In this document: in pieces, positions 42,610 through 52,573 of the stretch
Layout of the letters: each line of letters starts with the position of its first letter
Position numbering within the stretch: the stretch's first letter is position 1
NCBI GenBank assembly: GCA_023511625.1
Contig: JAIMBD010000012.1
Coordinates: 21,801 to 85,800 of the forward strand
DNA from: Bacillota bacterium
GTDB taxonomy: Bacteria > Bacillota > Sulfobacillia > Sulfobacillales > Sulfobacillaceae
Direction: 5' to 3'
DNA length: 64,000 nt
Made by a program: the position numbers and the translations under genes
The notes under the pieces: model-generated
The model's input: the letters and a program-made list of their open reading frames with translations, nothing else
Databases searched by the model: none
Told to the model about the DNA's origin: nothing

Positions 42610-43552
42610 AGCCGAGCCCGTGTTCGGTCAGGTACTCCTCGGCATCGAGTGCCGCCATGCACCCCGTGCCGGCCGCCGTCACCGCCTGTTGATAGAGGCG
42701 GTCGGCCACGTCGCCGGCCGCGAACACGCCCGGGATGTTGGTCTCCGTCGAGCCCGGCCCGGCCACGATATAGCCGTACGGATCGAGCCGCACCTGCCCC
42801 CCGAGCCACTCCACGTTGGGGATGTGGCCGATGGCGAGAAAGATGCCGTCGATGGGGAACTCCCGGCGCTGCCCGGTACGGACGTCCTCTAACACCGCCG
42901 CCGCCACCTTCTGCCCGTCGCCCAAGATGTCGACCACCCGCGTGTTGAGGATGAACTCCAAATTGGGCTTGGAGCGGGCCCGCTCCAGCATGATCTTGCT
43001 GGCCCGAAAGTGCTCGCTGCGGTGGACGACGTAGACCTTGGAGGCGTAGCGGGTGAGAAAGGTGGACTCCTCCATGGCCGAGTCGCCCCCGCCGACCACG
43101 ATGACCGCCTTGTCCTTGAAGAAGGCGCCGTCGCAGGTGGCACAGGTGGAAAGGCCCCGCCCAAGGTAGCGCTCCTCAGCGGGCAACCCCAGCATGCGCG
43201 CCCGTGCCCCCGAGGCCACGATCAGGGTGTGGGTGTACAGGGTCTGCCCGTCGGACGTTTGGAGCCGAAAGGGACGTTGCTGGAGGTCGCACGACTCCAC
43301 GTCGGCCATGACAAAACGGGCGCCGAATCGCTCGGCCTGCTGGCGCATGTTGCCGACGAGGTCGATGCCGCCGATGCCTTCCGGAAAACCGGGGTAGTTT
43401 TCCACTTCCGAGGTGAGGGTCAGCTGCCCGCCCGGCTCGTACCCTTCCACCACCAAGGGATGGAGGTTGGCGCGGCTGGCGTAGATGGCCGCCGTCAACC
43501 CCGCGATGCCAGAACCCACGATCACCACTTTTTCTACCGCCGCCTGTTCCAT
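42608..43552 (-). CDS. trxB: Thioredoxin reductase
   Basis: 314-residue FAD/NADPH enzyme that reduces thioredoxin. FAD-binding motif VVIVGSGIAGLTAAIYASRA at residues 9-28. The redox-active pair is Cys137-Ala-Thr-Cys140 in STCATCDGAFF. The NADPH-binding motif is VVGGGDSAMEESTFLTRYA with VHRSEHFRASK. The C-terminal FAD block is GVFAAGDVADRLYQQAVTAA. The length is typical. AAGGAGG lies 9 nt before the ATG. It follows ftsZ by 41 nt on the same strand, so it may be the last gene of the dcw transcript; both end before the shared hairpin. Confidence 0.95.
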   Translation of the reverse strand: MEQAAVEKVVIVGSGIAGLTAAIYASRANLHPLVVEGYEPGGQLTLTSEVENYPGFPEGIGGIDLVGNMRQQAERFGARFVMADVESCDLQQRPFRLQTSDGQTLYTHTLIVASGARARMLGLPAEERYLGRGLSTCATCDGAFFKDKAVIVVGGGDSAMEESTFLTRYASKVYVVHRSEHFRASKIMLERARSKPNLEFILNTRVVDILGDGQKVAAAVLEDVRTGQRREFPIDGIFLAIGHIPNVEWLGGQVRLDPYGYIVAGPGSTETNIPGVFAAGDVADRLYQQAVTAAGTGCMAALDAEEYLTEHGLG

Positions 43553-43593
43553 GCTGTTCGCCTCCTTGTCGGTCCTTGGCGGTGCTCAATCCC

Positions 43594-44655
43594 CTACCCG
43601 CGCCGGCGCAGGAAGGCGGGGATGTCGAGGTCGTCGTTGGGGAAGGGGCGCACCTCCACCTCCTCCCGGAGCTCGGCCTCCATGCCCAGGCGGTGCCGGG
43701 CTTCGCCGGTAAAGCCGGTGGCGATGACCGTCACCCGTACCTCGTCGCGAATGGCCTCGTCGATGACGGCCCCGAAGATGATGTTGGCCTCGGGGTCGGC
43801 GGCCTGGATGACGATCTCCGCGGCCTCGTTGACCTCAAACAGGGAGAGGTCCGGCCCCCCGGTAATGTTCAGCAACACCCCGCGGGCGCCGTCGATGCTG
43901 GTCTCGAGGAGGGGGCTGGAGATGGCCGCCTTGGCCGCCACCTGGGCTCGGTTCTCCCCCTGGCCCACGCCCACCCCCATCAGCGCCGAGCCCATCTCCG
44001 ACATGATGGTCTTAACGTCGGCAAAATCGAGGTTGATTAATCCCGGCACGGCGATGAGGTCGGAGATGCCCTGCACTCCTTGGCGCAAGACGTCGTCGGC
44101 GATGCGAAAGGCCTCCATGATCGAGGTCTTTTTTTCCACCACCTGCAAGAGCCGGTCGTTGGGGATGGTGATCAGCGTGTCGACCTTGGCCTTGAGGTTG
44201 GCCGTCCCCTTCTCGGCCACGGCCTGGCGGCGGCGCCCCTCGAAGGTGAAGGGCTTGGTCACCACCCCCACCGCAAGCGCCCCCACCTCTTTGGCCACTT
44301 CGGCCACCACCGGCGCGGCCCCGGTGCCGGTGCCGCCCCCCATCCCGGCCGTGATGAACACCATGTCGGCCCCTTTTAAGGCCTCAGCCACCAAGTCCCG
44401 ACTCTCTTCTGCGGCCTTCTGCCCAATCTCGGGATTGGCCCCCGCCCCGAGCCCCTTGGTCAGTTTCTGCCCCACCTGCAGCCGCGTCGGCGCCATCGAC
44501 AGCGACAGCGCCTGGGCATCGGTGTTGACGGCGATGAACTCCACCCCTTTGAGCCCGGCCTGAATCATGCGATTGACGGCGTTGGTGCCTCCGCCGCCGA
44601 CGCCCACCACCTTGATGACGGCAAAGTTTTCCGCCGACTGGTCAAACTCGAGCAT
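43594..44655 (-). CDS. ftsZ: Cell division GTPase FtsZ
   Basis: 353-residue tubulin homologue forming the division ring. The N-terminus [18 protein letters not shown] and tubulin signature GMGGGTGTG (residues 105-112) bind GTP. The T7-loop region is [14 protein letters not shown]. The C-terminal conserved peptide [12 protein letters not shown] (341-352) binds FtsA and other partners; the variable linker before it is short. The ATG at 44655 has GGGAGGAC 7 nt upstream. It follows ftsA by 35 nt as in most bacteria. Confidence 0.97.
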   Translation of the reverse strand: MLEFDQSAENFAVIKVVGVGGGGTNAVNRMIQAGLKGVEFIAVNTDAQALSLSMAPTRLQVGQKLTKGLGAGANPEIGQKAAEESRDLVAEALKGADMVFITAGMGGGTGTGAAPVVAEVAKEVGALAVGVVTKPFTFEGRRRQAVAEKGTANLKAKVDTLITIPNDRLLQVVEKKTSIMEAFRIADDVLRQGVQGISDLIAVPGLINLDFADVKTIMSEMGSALMGVGVGQGENRAQVAAKAAISSPLLETSIDGARGVLLNITGGPDLSLFEVNEAAEIVIQAADPEANIIFGAVIDEAIRDEVRVTVIATGFTGEARHRLGMEAELREEVEVRPFPNDDLDIPAFLRRRG

Positions 44656-44690
44656 AGCGTTGTCCTCCCTATTGGGCGGGCGAATACCGA

Positions 44691-45893
44691 CTAACTGAAT
44701 AAATTCACCCAAAGCTTTTTCAGCCGCTCCCCCAGGCCCTCGTGCTCGGCTACAAACAACCCCTCTTGCGCCTTGGCCTTGGCCACTCCCACCACCACCG
44801 CATACCCGGGACTCTTGGAGAGGTCGGAAAGTCCGGCCAGGCCGTAAGGCGATCCGAGGCGCACCGGCCAACCCCAGCGCTGTTCGAGGAACTGCGCAAG
44901 CCCCCGCAGCATCGCGCCGCCGCCGGTCATCACCACCCCCGCGGCCGGCCCCGTGGGCCAGTCCACTCGGCGCAGCTGGGCCTCGACGTATTGCAGCCAC
45001 TCGTCCACCCGTGCCTGCACGATCTCCTCCAGCTGTCCACGGGGAACCACCTTGACCGCCTGGCCGTTGACGGTGCGCACCTCCAGGGTCCCGCCCTCGG
45101 GGGGACCGCCCACTTGGGCGTACTCCAGCTTCAGGCGCTCGGCCTGGGTGGCCACCATCCCGAGGCCCACGGCGATGTCCGAGGTGATGGCCTCTCCCCC
45201 GATCGGCACCACCCCGAGGTGCTGTAACTCGCCCCCGCGGTAGACCACCACCCCCGTGGTCCCACCGCCCACGTCGAGCAACACCACCCCGAGCTGCCGC
45301 TCGTCGTCCCCGAGCACGCCGTCGGCTGCTGCCTTGGGATTGGCCACCATCAAGACGGGGGTGATGCCGGCCATCGACAGCACCCGCTTTAGGTTGCGCA
45401 CGGCGGTATTGAGCCCGGTGACGGCCAGCACCTCCGCCTCGATTTGGCGCGCCACCATCCCCACCGGGTCGACCACGCCCCGAAAGCCGTCCACAGCCAG
45501 GGCTCGCCGCACCAACTGGATGACCTGCCGCTCGGGGTCGGCCGCGGCCGGGGTGGCTTTTTGCACCACCGCTTTGAGATCCTCCTCGCGGACGGTGCCG
45601 TGCTTTAAGACCACCTGGGCGTGGCCCACCTGCACCCCCAGGTGGTCGCCGTTGACCCCGACCGCTGCTTGGTTCAAATCGGCGCCGGCCATGCTGTTGG
45701 CGCGATTGACGGCGTCGCGGATGGCCGCCGCCACCCGTTCGGGCTCAAAGACCAAGCCCCGACGCATGCCCACCACTGGGGTGGCGGCGATCCCCAACAC
45801 CGCCAACTCCCCGTCCGGGCGGACCTGGGCCACGATCGCCGAGACCTTGGTGGTCCCGACGTCGACCGCTAAGACCAAATTCCGCCTGGCCAC
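44691..45893 (-). CDS. ftsA: Cell division protein FtsA
   Basis: 400-residue actin-like ATPase that tethers FtsZ to the membrane. Phosphate-1 motif [16 protein letters not shown] near the N-terminus, phosphate-2 [18 protein letters not shown], adenosine motif [18 protein letters not shown]. The last 13 residues ([13 protein letters not shown]) form the amphipathic membrane-targeting helix. The start is the GTG at 45893 directly after GGAGGTGTCAG; a frame extension eight codons upstream lacks a ribosome site. Confidence 0.95.
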   Translation of the reverse strand: MARRNLVLAVDVGTTKVSAIVAQVRPDGELAVLGIAATPVVGMRRGLVFEPERVAAAIRDAVNRANSMAGADLNQAAVGVNGDHLGVQVGHAQVVLKHGTVREEDLKAVVQKATPAAADPERQVIQLVRRALAVDGFRGVVDPVGMVARQIEAEVLAVTGLNTAVRNLKRVLSMAGITPVLMVANPKAAADGVLGDDERQLGVVLLDVGGGTTGVVVYRGGELQHLGVVPIGGEAITSDIAVGLGMVATQAERLKLEYAQVGGPPEGGTLEVRTVNGQAVKVVPRGQLEEIVQARVDEWLQYVEAQLRRVDWPTGPAAGVVMTGGGAMLRGLAQFLEQRWGWPVRLGSPYGLAGLSDLSKSPGYAVVVGVAKAKAQEGLFVAEHEGLGERLKKLWVNLFS

Positions 45894-45969
45894 CTGACAC
45901 CTCCAACCCGGAGACACTGCACGCTATCAAATTCCCTTTCTCTCTCCCCCGGGATTTCTCCTGCCAAGC

Positions 45970-46338
45970 CTACCCAGGGAGTTGATGCAATTTTTCCCGG
46001 TGCCGCACCCACCGCACCAGGAGCAGATGGCGGATGGCGCCGAGGTTTTGGAAGATGCGAAAGCCGAAGGCAAAGAGCGCGGCGTCGTACAGCGGGACCC
46101 CGAGCTTGTCGCCGAAATAGGTCAGCAGTGCGGCCAGCACGGCGTTGGAGATGAGGCCGGTGATGAAGGTCAAGGGATCGAAGCGGTGCTCGAGGTGGGC
46201 CCGAAGTCCCCCAAAGACGGTGTCGAGCACCGCCAAAAGGGCGATGGAGAGGTAGTGGGCCAAGGAGGCGGGGACCACCAGCGGAAAGTGCAGACCCGCA
46301 AGGATTCCCACGATCAGGGCAAGCACCACGATCCACAT
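45970..46338 (-). CDS. sbp: Small basic protein Sbp (DUF1290 family)
   Basis: 122-residue membrane protein with about four hydrophobic segments. It begins MWIVVLALIVGILAGLHFPL and has DTVFGGLRAHLEHRFDPLTF, the family's signature loop, followed by GDKLGVPLYDAALFAFGFRI. The family is conserved next to ftsA or the DUF881 gene in spore formers and cyanobacteria; its role is unknown. AAAGGAG lies 10 nt before the ATG. Confidence 0.88.
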   Translation of the reverse strand: MWIVVLALIVGILAGLHFPLVVPASLAHYLSIALLAVLDTVFGGLRAHLEHRFDPLTFITGLISNAVLAALLTYFGDKLGVPLYDAALFAFGFRIFQNLGAIRHLLLVRWVRHREKLHQLPG

Positions 46339-46379
46339 CGCGCGCGACTCCTTTGCCGGAAATCTTCCGCCGGTCGCCG

Positions 46380-47063
46380 TCAAGCCGAGCGGGCCGGTTT
46401 GGCCCACGGGAACTCGAGGGGGCCGCGGTAGGGCGGGATGGTGAGCGAGGAAGCCGCGTGGTACTGCAGCACCACAAGTTCGCTCCAGCCCTGCACGTCC
46501 ACATCCTGGTTGAGGGCAGCCAACATGGCGGCTGGCGGCCCCACGGCGGTGATCACAAAGGGGGAGCCATAGGGCACGCCGTTGATGCGGATGGTAGGCC
46601 CGGCACAGAAGATGGCCGTGGTGGCCACGTAGCGCTGGCCGTTGATGGCAATCGCCCGGGCTCCGGCGGCCGACAAGAGCGCCACCACGTGCAGCACATA
46701 CTGGTCGTGGACCAGCTCAAAATCGGGCGGCTCCCCGGGAAACCGAGGGCTTTGGGCGTCCTCCATCGACACCACCACGCCGGGGCCTGACACCGGCGTC
46801 AGCCCCGCCGCCGCCCGCGCCGCAGCCAAGGCCGCAGTGGGAGGCGGAGGCGGGGAGGCGGCCTTCAAGGCTGCCTGCTCTGCCGCCACCTCCTGGGCCA
46901 GGGCGTGGTTGCCCTCGACTGCCCGGGTGATGAGGTAGGCCAAGTTCTTCCCTTCTTGTGCCGCCGCGTTCTCGGCCAAGCGGGCCTCGACTGCCGCCTG
47001 CTGGGCCAACAAAAACCCTAACACCAGCGCCAAGCCCGCGAGCCACCCGGTCCACCGCCGCAA
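46380..47063 (-). CDS. DUF881-family membrane-anchored protein
   Basis: 227 residues: one N-terminal membrane helix (WTGWLAGLALVLGFLLAQQ), then a coiled-coil-prone segment (EARLAENAAAQEGKNLAYLI) and an extracytoplasmic DUF881 domain. The domain motifs are LTPVSGPGVVVSMEDAQSP, LHVVALLSAAGARAIAINGQ and GPTIRINGVPYGSPFVITAV. The family often occupies the ftsQ-to-ftsA interval in Firmicutes and is thought to be division-associated; function not established. The start is the TTG at 47063, 5 nt after GGGGGAG; a GTG two codons earlier is an alternative. It lies where ftsQ/divIB would normally be. Confidence 0.82.
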   Translation of the reverse strand: MRRWTGWLAGLALVLGFLLAQQAAVEARLAENAAAQEGKNLAYLITRAVEGNHALAQEVAAEQAALKAASPPPPPTAALAAARAAAGLTPVSGPGVVVSMEDAQSPRFPGEPPDFELVHDQYVLHVVALLSAAGARAIAINGQRYVATTAIFCAGPTIRINGVPYGSPFVITAVGPPAAMLAALNQDVDVQGWSELVVLQYHAASSLTIPPYRGPLEFPWAKPARSA

Positions 47064-47103
47064 GTGCACTCCCCCGCTTCGCTCGCTGGCAAAAGTATAG
47101 CAC

Positions 47104-48363
47104 TCATTCCGCGGCGATGTCGGCTCCCACCTGCCCAAGGCGCTGGTCGAGGCGCTCGTAGCCCCGCTCGATCACCTCGCGCCCGCTGATGCGGGTCTCG
47201 CCTTCGGCCCCGAGGGCCGCGATGACCAAGGCCGCCCCGGCTCTTAAGTCAATCGCCCGCACCGCCGCCCCGTGCAGCGGCGTGCCCCCCCGCACCACTG
47301 CCGTGCGCTGGTCGACCAGGATGTGGGCCCCCATGCGCCGAAGCTCCTGGGCGTGGCCGAGCCGGTTCTCGAACACCCGTTCCGTGATGATGTGCAGTCC
47401 CGGCACCCGCGTCACAAAGGCCATCCACTGGGGCTGGATATCGGTGGCAAAGCCGGGATAGGGATGGGTGGCGACAGCCGTGCCGGTGGCGGGATAGTGG
47501 TCGGGGGCCCGCACCACCACCGTCTCGGCGTCCACCTCCTCGACTTCCACACCGACCTCCTCGAGCTTGGTCCAAAACCCGGGCAGGTGGGCCGGCAGGC
47601 AGTGCTCGAGGCGCAGTGTCCCGCCGGCCGCCGCCACGGCCAAGGCGAAGGTGGCCGTCTCGATGCGGTCGGGGATGACCGGGTGCTCACCGCCACCGAG
47701 CCGGTCTTGGCCGATGATGCGGATCTCGCGGGTGCCGGCCCCCCGCACCGGGCAGCCCATCTGCTCGAGGCACTGGGCGAGGTCCACGATTTCCGGTTCC
47801 ATGGCCGCGTTGCGGATACGGGTCTCGCCTTGGGCCAGCGCTGCCGCCATCATGAGGTTCTCGGTGGCCCCTACCGAGGGGTAGCTCAAGTGGATCTCGC
47901 CGCCGCGAAGCCGCCCGTGGGCCCGCACCAGCGTGGCCCCGTCTACCTCCCGCACCTCGGCTCCCAAGGCCGCAAACCCTTTGAGGTGCAGGTCGATGGG
48001 CCGGTCGCCGATGGCGCACCCCCCCGGCTGCACGATGGTGGCCACGCCGAGCCGGGCCAAGAGCGGGCCCATCACGAACACCGAGGCCCGCATCTCCTGC
48101 ATCAACTCGGCAGGCACGGCATACCCTTGTAGCGGCCGGGGGTCAAGGCGCAGCGTGGTCCCCCACCGCTCCACCCGCACCCCCAACGCCTCTAGCACCC
48201 GCTGCATGACGCGGACGTCCCGCAGGTCGGGCACGCCCGTCACCACCAGCGGTTCATCGGCCAAGATTGCGGCCGCCATGATGGGCAGCGCGGCGTTTTT
48301 GGCGCCGTTTATGCGGACGGTTCCGTTAAGCCTTCGCCCGCCGCGTACCACAAATTCTCCCAT
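47104..48363 (-). CDS. murA: UDP-N-acetylglucosamine 1-carboxyvinyltransferase MurA
   Basis: 419-residue enzyme adding enolpyruvate to UDP-GlcNAc, the first committed step of peptidoglycan synthesis. It begins [20 protein letters not shown], exact family layout. Catalytic Cys116 is in PGGCAIGDRPIDLHLKG, so the enzyme should be fosfomycin-sensitive by the usual rule. C-terminal landmark: RVFENRLGHAQELRRMGA. The ATG at 48363 has GGAGGAG about 11 nt upstream. Its start lies inside the last 55 nt of murB, an unusually long overlap. Confidence 0.96.
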   Translation of the reverse strand: MGEFVVRGGRRLNGTVRINGAKNAALPIMAAAILADEPLVVTGVPDLRDVRVMQRVLEALGVRVERWGTTLRLDPRPLQGYAVPAELMQEMRASVFVMGPLLARLGVATIVQPGGCAIGDRPIDLHLKGFAALGAEVREVDGATLVRAHGRLRGGEIHLSYPSVGATENLMMAAALAQGETRIRNAAMEPEIVDLAQCLEQMGCPVRGAGTREIRIIGQDRLGGGEHPVIPDRIETATFALAVAAAGGTLRLEHCLPAHLPGFWTKLEEVGVEVEEVDAETVVVRAPDHYPATGTAVATHPYPGFATDIQPQWMAFVTRVPGLHIITERVFENRLGHAQELRRMGAHILVDQRTAVVRGGTPLHGAAVRAIDLRAGAALVIAALGAEGETRISGREVIERGYERLDQRLGQVGADIAAE

Positions 48364-49313
48364 GACGTCCCGGCTCCTCCCTCTGGCGGCCCCACCCATC
48401 GGATTTCGGGGCGCAACAGCACGTGATAGGCTTGGTAGACGGCGCGCCGAATCCGGCGCATGAGGGTCAGGACCTCGATGGCGCGGGCCCGACCCCGGTT
48501 GACGATGAAGTTGGCGTGCACCGTGGAGACCTCGGCATCCCCTTCGCGCCAGCCCTTGGCCCCCACGCTGTCGATGAGTTGACCGGCGAAGAGAGGGGCG
48601 GGGTTTTTAAACACGCTGCCGGCGTTGGGCTCCCCCACCGGCTGGGTGTGGAGCCGGTACTCCAAAAAGTGGGCCATGCGCGCCTGGATGGCGGCCGGGT
48701 CGCCTGGCTCGAGCCAAAGCTCGGCGGCCAAGGCCACCATCTCCGGGCTCTTCTGAAAGCGACTGTGGCGGTAGTCGAACTCAAAGGCGGCGCTGTCGAG
48801 CGTCTCGGCACCCTTGAGGGGCTGCCAGACCGTCACCCGCCGCACCACGGCGGCCATGGCCGAGCCGTGGGCCCCGGCGTTCATCACCAGGGCTCCGCCC
48901 AACGTTCCGGGGATGCTGACCGCAAACTCGAGGCCTGAGAGGCCTTTGGCCTGGGCCAGGCGCGCGAGCCGCACCAGCCCCACGCCGGCCCCGGCCCGGA
49001 TCCGGAAACCGGAGAAGGTGACCGCCTTTAAGCTGCGCACCGAGGAGACCACTACTGCCCGCACTCCCCGGTCCGAGACCAGAAGGTTGGTGCCGAGTCC
49101 CAGGATGACGAGGGGGATGCCGCGGCTCGACAGCCAGTCCAAGGCCCGCACCATCTCGGCTTCCCCCCGGGGCTCGAGAAAGACCGCCGCCGGCCCGCCG
49201 ATGCGAAAGGAGGTGTGGCGCCAGAGCGGCTCCTCCTCCAGCACCCGCCCCACCTCGAGCCGCTCGAGGTCGCGCGCCACCAACGTCCACGTTCCCGTCG
49301 CCGTCCACTTCAC
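48309..49313 (-). CDS. murB: UDP-N-acetylenolpyruvoylglucosamine reductase MurB
   Basis: 334-residue FAD enzyme reducing the MurA product to UDP-MurNAc. Motifs: [58 protein letters not shown] and [10 protein letters not shown]. It is the type IIa-like form of Gram-positives. The last ~25 residues extend beyond the usual end and are encoded by the overlap with murA. The GTG at 49313 overlaps the murG stop by 4 nt (GTGA), implying coupled translation. murC, commonly found between murG and murB, is absent. Confidence 0.95.
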   Translation of the reverse strand: MKWTATGTWTLVARDLERLEVGRVLEEEPLWRHTSFRIGGPAAVFLEPRGEAEMVRALDWLSSRGIPLVILGLGTNLLVSDRGVRAVVVSSVRSLKAVTFSGFRIRAGAGVGLVRLARLAQAKGLSGLEFAVSIPGTLGGALVMNAGAHGSAMAAVVRRVTVWQPLKGAETLDSAAFEFDYRHSRFQKSPEMVALAAELWLEPGDPAAIQARMAHFLEYRLHTQPVGEPNAGSVFKNPAPLFAGQLIDSVGAKGWREGDAEVSTVHANFIVNRGRARAIEVLTLMRRIRRAVYQAYHVLLRPEIRWVGPPEGGAGTSWENLWYAAGEGLTEPSA

Positions 49314-50416
49314 GCCGCCTTGGCCACCTCCAAGATGATGCGCGCCATGCGCAACCCCGCCTCCGGGTCGTAGAGCGCCCGCGCCGCCTGGGCCATGGCC
49401 TGGCGCCGCGCGCCGTCTTGCATCAATTCCGCCACGAGCCGCCACGCGCCTCGCTCCAGGGCCGCCTCTGGCACCACCCGCGCCGCGCCCGCCGCCTCCA
49501 TAGCCCGCGCGTTTTCCGTCTGGTGGTCCCCGACCACGTTGGGCGAGGGCACCAACACCGACGCCAAGCCGTGGGCGGTAAGGTCGGCCAGGGTCATGGC
49601 CCCGGCTCGGCCCAGGAAGAGGTCGGCCGCCCGGTAACAGCGCGCAATCTCGTAAAAGTATTCGACCACCTGGACCCGTTTTGGGTCGATGGCCTCCCCC
49701 GCACGCCGCAACGCCGCCTGAACCTCGGCGTGGTAGCGCCGCCCCGTGGCCCAAAGGAGCGCCCAATCGGCGTGGTGGCGAAAGGCGTCGAGGTGGTGGA
49801 GCACAAACCGGTTCAACGCCGCCGCGCCTTGGCTGCCTCCTGTCACCATCAGCACCGTCCACTCCGGCGCGATCCCCAAGGCCGCCCGGGCCGCGTCGCG
49901 CGCCGGCGCGCCCTCAAGCCGGACCGGGTTCGGCACGACCGTCACCGGCACCCGCGCCGGCAGATGCTGCCGCGCCCGCTCGAAGGGGACGAAGACGTGC
50001 CGGGCGAAGCGCGCGAGCGTGCGGTTGGTAAAGCCCGGCCAGGCGTTTTGCTCCTGCAGGACCAAGGGGATGCCAGAGAGCACCGCCGCCAAGCCCACCG
50101 GTCCGGCCACGTACCCGCCGGTACCCACCACTGCCCGGGGCCGAAGGCGCCGGATGAGGGCCATCGCCTCCCACAGCCCCCGCTGGGCCTGCCACAGCCC
50201 GTACACCTTGCCCCGAATCCCAGGGACCAGAAGCCCCGCGGCGTGGATGGCGTAAAACGGCAGGCCGGCCCGCGGCACCAACTCCCGCTCGAGCCCGTGA
50301 TCGGTGCCGGCATAGGCCACCTCGGCGTCCGGATCGAGCCGGCGGATGGCTTCGGCGATGGCCAGCGCGGGGTAGATGTGGCCTCCGCTGCCGCCGCCGG
50401 CGAGAAGAATGCGCAT
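49310..50416 (-). CDS. murG: MurG, lipid II-forming GlcNAc transferase
   Basis: 368-residue GT28 glycosyltransferase that adds GlcNAc to lipid I at the cytoplasmic face of the membrane. N-terminal donor/acceptor loop [40 protein letters not shown] and [11 protein letters not shown] are the second and third conserved blocks. The UDP-binding part has [14 protein letters not shown] and [19 protein letters not shown], with [14 protein letters not shown]. The ATG at 50416 follows AAGGAGG by 10 nt. Confidence 0.96.
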   Translation of the reverse strand: MRILLAGGGSGGHIYPALAIAEAIRRLDPDAEVAYAGTDHGLERELVPRAGLPFYAIHAAGLLVPGIRGKVYGLWQAQRGLWEAMALIRRLRPRAVVGTGGYVAGPVGLAAVLSGIPLVLQEQNAWPGFTNRTLARFARHVFVPFERARQHLPARVPVTVVPNPVRLEGAPARDAARAALGIAPEWTVLMVTGGSQGAAALNRFVLHHLDAFRHHADWALLWATGRRYHAEVQAALRRAGEAIDPKRVQVVEYFYEIARCYRAADLFLGRAGAMTLADLTAHGLASVLVPSPNVVGDHQTENARAMEAAGAARVVPEAALERGAWRLVAELMQDGARRQAMAQAARALYDPEAGLRMARIILEVAKAA

Positions 50417-50495
50417 CCCCACCCCGCCTCCTTGCCGCCACCCTCTGCCGTCCCCTCGGGGGGGACCGGACTCGGGAGTTATCATATTCTCGACC

Positions 50496-51641
50496 CTACC
50501 CTGCGTGCCGGCTGATATTGAGTAGAATGCCAACTCCGGCCAAGCTCAACACCAGCGATGAGCCGCCGTAACTGATAAAGGGCAGGGTAATGCCGGTCAC
50601 GGGCAGGCTGTCGGTTACCACTCCGATGTTGATCAGGGCCTGGATGACGATCATGGTGGTGATGCCGGTGGCCAAAAGCGCCCCGAAGAGGTCGGGCGCA
50701 CGCAGCGCGATCCGGTACCCGCGCCAGGCCAAGATCCCGAACAGCACCACCACCAACACCGTCCCGACGAGACCGAGCTCCTCGCCCAGGACGGCGAAGA
50801 TGAAATCGGTGAAGGCCTCGGGCAGGTATCCCAAGGCCTGGCGGGAGAACCCCAAACCCACCCCCAAGATGCCGCCCGAACCCAGGGCCAACAGCGCCTG
50901 GATGGTGTGAAACCCCTCCCCCAACGGGTGCTTCCAGGGGTCGAGGAAGGCCAAGATGCGCTGGCGGCGGTACGACTCCCCGAGCATGGCCCAGGCCAAG
51001 ACCGGAATCCCGGAAATTCCCAGGCCGAGAAGGTGGCGCCAGCGCACCCCTGCCACGAACAGCATGACCAGGAAGGTGCCGGCGATGGCGATGGTGGTGC
51101 CGAGGTCGGGCTCGGCCAAGACCAAGGCGAAGACCACCGCCGCGATGGCAAGGTGCGGCATCACCCCGCGCCAGAAATCCCCGAGGCGGTCGGCGTGCAG
51201 GCTGAATAGGCGCGCGAAGAAAAAGACCATGGCGAGCTTCGCCAACTCCGAGGGCTGCAAGGTAAACGACCCCGCCCCGAGCCACCGCCGCGACCCGTTG
51301 ATCTCCAGCCCCACGTGGGGGATCAGCACCGCCACCAACAGCAGCAGCGAGAGCCCGAAAAAGGGTACGATGGCGCGTTTGTAGCGCCAGTAGTCGATGC
51401 GCGAGGTGACGGCCAGCGCCAAGACCCCGAGCACCGCCCACATCGTCTGCCGCTCAAGAAAGTAGTAGGGTGTGCCGTACTGCCGCAACGCCCCGGGCGC
51501 GCTGGCCGAGAACACCACCAAGGTGCCGAGCGCCAACAGCAAGAGTACCGTCAACAGCAACAGCAAATCGGGCCGGGCCGCCATCCGGCGTGCCGTCCCT
51601 GGCCGGCCCGCGGTCCCTTCGGTTCCGGCTACGAAAGCCAT
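50496..51641 (-). CDS. ftsW: FtsW/SpoVE-type SEDS peptidoglycan polymerase
   Basis: 381 residues, about ten membrane helices. SEDS signatures: GSRRWLGAGSFTLQPSELAK, LAEPDLGTTIAI, and GLPEAFTDF-like LGYLPEAFTDFIFAVLGEEL. The end reads PVTGITLPFISYGGSSLVLS. SEDS proteins polymerise glycan strands with a class B PBP; two such PBPs are encoded upstream in the same operon (57726-59465 and 55540-57636). It could serve division (FtsW) or spore cortex (SpoVE); sequence alone does not decide. The start at the ATG 51641 overlaps the mraY end by 13 nt; its ribosome site is weak, suggesting coupling. Confidence 0.93.
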   Translation of the reverse strand: MAFVAGTEGTAGRPGTARRMAARPDLLLLLTVLLLLALGTLVVFSASAPGALRQYGTPYYFLERQTMWAVLGVLALAVTSRIDYWRYKRAIVPFFGLSLLLLVAVLIPHVGLEINGSRRWLGAGSFTLQPSELAKLAMVFFFARLFSLHADRLGDFWRGVMPHLAIAAVVFALVLAEPDLGTTIAIAGTFLVMLFVAGVRWRHLLGLGISGIPVLAWAMLGESYRRQRILAFLDPWKHPLGEGFHTIQALLALGSGGILGVGLGFSRQALGYLPEAFTDFIFAVLGEELGLVGTVLVVVLFGILAWRGYRIALRAPDLFGALLATGITTMIVIQALINIGVVTDSLPVTGITLPFISYGGSSLVLSLAGVGILLNISRHAG

Positions 51642-52573
51642 GCCGCCACCGCCCCCAGTAGCGCGACTAACCAAAAGGTGGAAACCACCCGTTCCTCGGA
51701 CCACCCAGACAATTCAAAATGATGGTGCAGCGGGCTCATGCGCAAGACCCGCCGCCCGGTCAGGCGAAAGCTCGCCACCTGGACGATCACCGACAAGGTC
51801 TCGATCACGAACAGCACGCCCAACACCGGCAGCACCAAGACCGTGCGCGAGAGCACCGCCGCCCCGGCCATGGCCGCCCCCAGCGCCAGCGAACCGGTGT
51901 CGCCCATGAACACCTGGGCCGGGTGCAGGTTGTAGCGCAGAAAGCCGATGAGCCCCCCCACCAGAGCCAGGGCCACGAGACTGAGGCTGGGCTGGCCGTG
52001 GGTCCACGCCCACAGCGCGTAGAACCCCATGGCCACCACTCCCGCCCCGCCCGCCAGGCCATCGAGCCCGTCGGTGATGTTGACGGCGTTGGAGCTGCCC
52101 AGGATGGCCAACACCGCCAGGGGGCCGTACCAGAAGCCGGGGCGCCACTGTCCGAGGCCAAAGGGCAGCCAAAACGCCTGGTCGGCCCCGGCCACGCGCT
52201 GGGCCAAGACCACGAACACCACCGCGATGGCCAGCTGCAAGAAGAGCTTTTCGCGGGCGCGAAGCCCCAAGGGGCGGTGAAACACCACCTTTAAGAGGTC
52301 GTCGGCCAGCCCCACTGCCCCGTAGCCGGCAATGAGAAAGACCAAGGCCCAGGCCTCAAGGCTTCCCCGGTCGAACACGGCCACGGCCAGCACCACCGGA
52401 ATGAGAAACAGGACCCCGCCCATGGTCGGGGTGCCTTGCTTCTTGCGGTGCGAGGCCGGGCCGGCCTCCCGCACCGTCTGCCCAAAGCGCAGCCGCCTTA
52501 GCCACGGGATGAGGACCGGCCCGAGGCCCCATGCCACAGCCAGGCCCAACGCCCCCGCCCACGCCGCCTTCAC
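51629..52573 (-). CDS. mraY: MraY, phospho-MurNAc-pentapeptide translocase
   Basis: 314-residue membrane enzyme with about ten helices that makes lipid I from UDP-MurNAc-pentapeptide and undecaprenyl phosphate. Motifs: HRKKQGTPTMGGVLF, GLADDLLKV, SSNAVNITDGLDGLAGG with the catalytic Asp region, FMGDTGSLALGA, and RMSPLHHHFELSGW near the C-terminus. The GTG at 52573 overlaps the murF stop by 4 nt (GTGA), preceded by GGAGGGGG. murD, usually next, is missing: ftsW starts within the mraY end. Confidence 0.95.
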   Translation of the reverse strand: MKAAWAGALGLAVAWGLGPVLIPWLRRLRFGQTVREAGPASHRKKQGTPTMGGVLFLIPVVLAVAVFDRGSLEAWALVFLIAGYGAVGLADDLLKVVFHRPLGLRAREKLFLQLAIAVVFVVLAQRVAGADQAFWLPFGLGQWRPGFWYGPLAVLAILGSSNAVNITDGLDGLAGGAGVVAMGFYALWAWTHGQPSLSLVALALVGGLIGFLRYNLHPAQVFMGDTGSLALGAAMAGAAVLSRTVLVLPVLGVLFVIETLSVIVQVASFRLTGRRVLRMSPLHHHFELSGWSEERVVSTFWLVALLGAVAAWLS

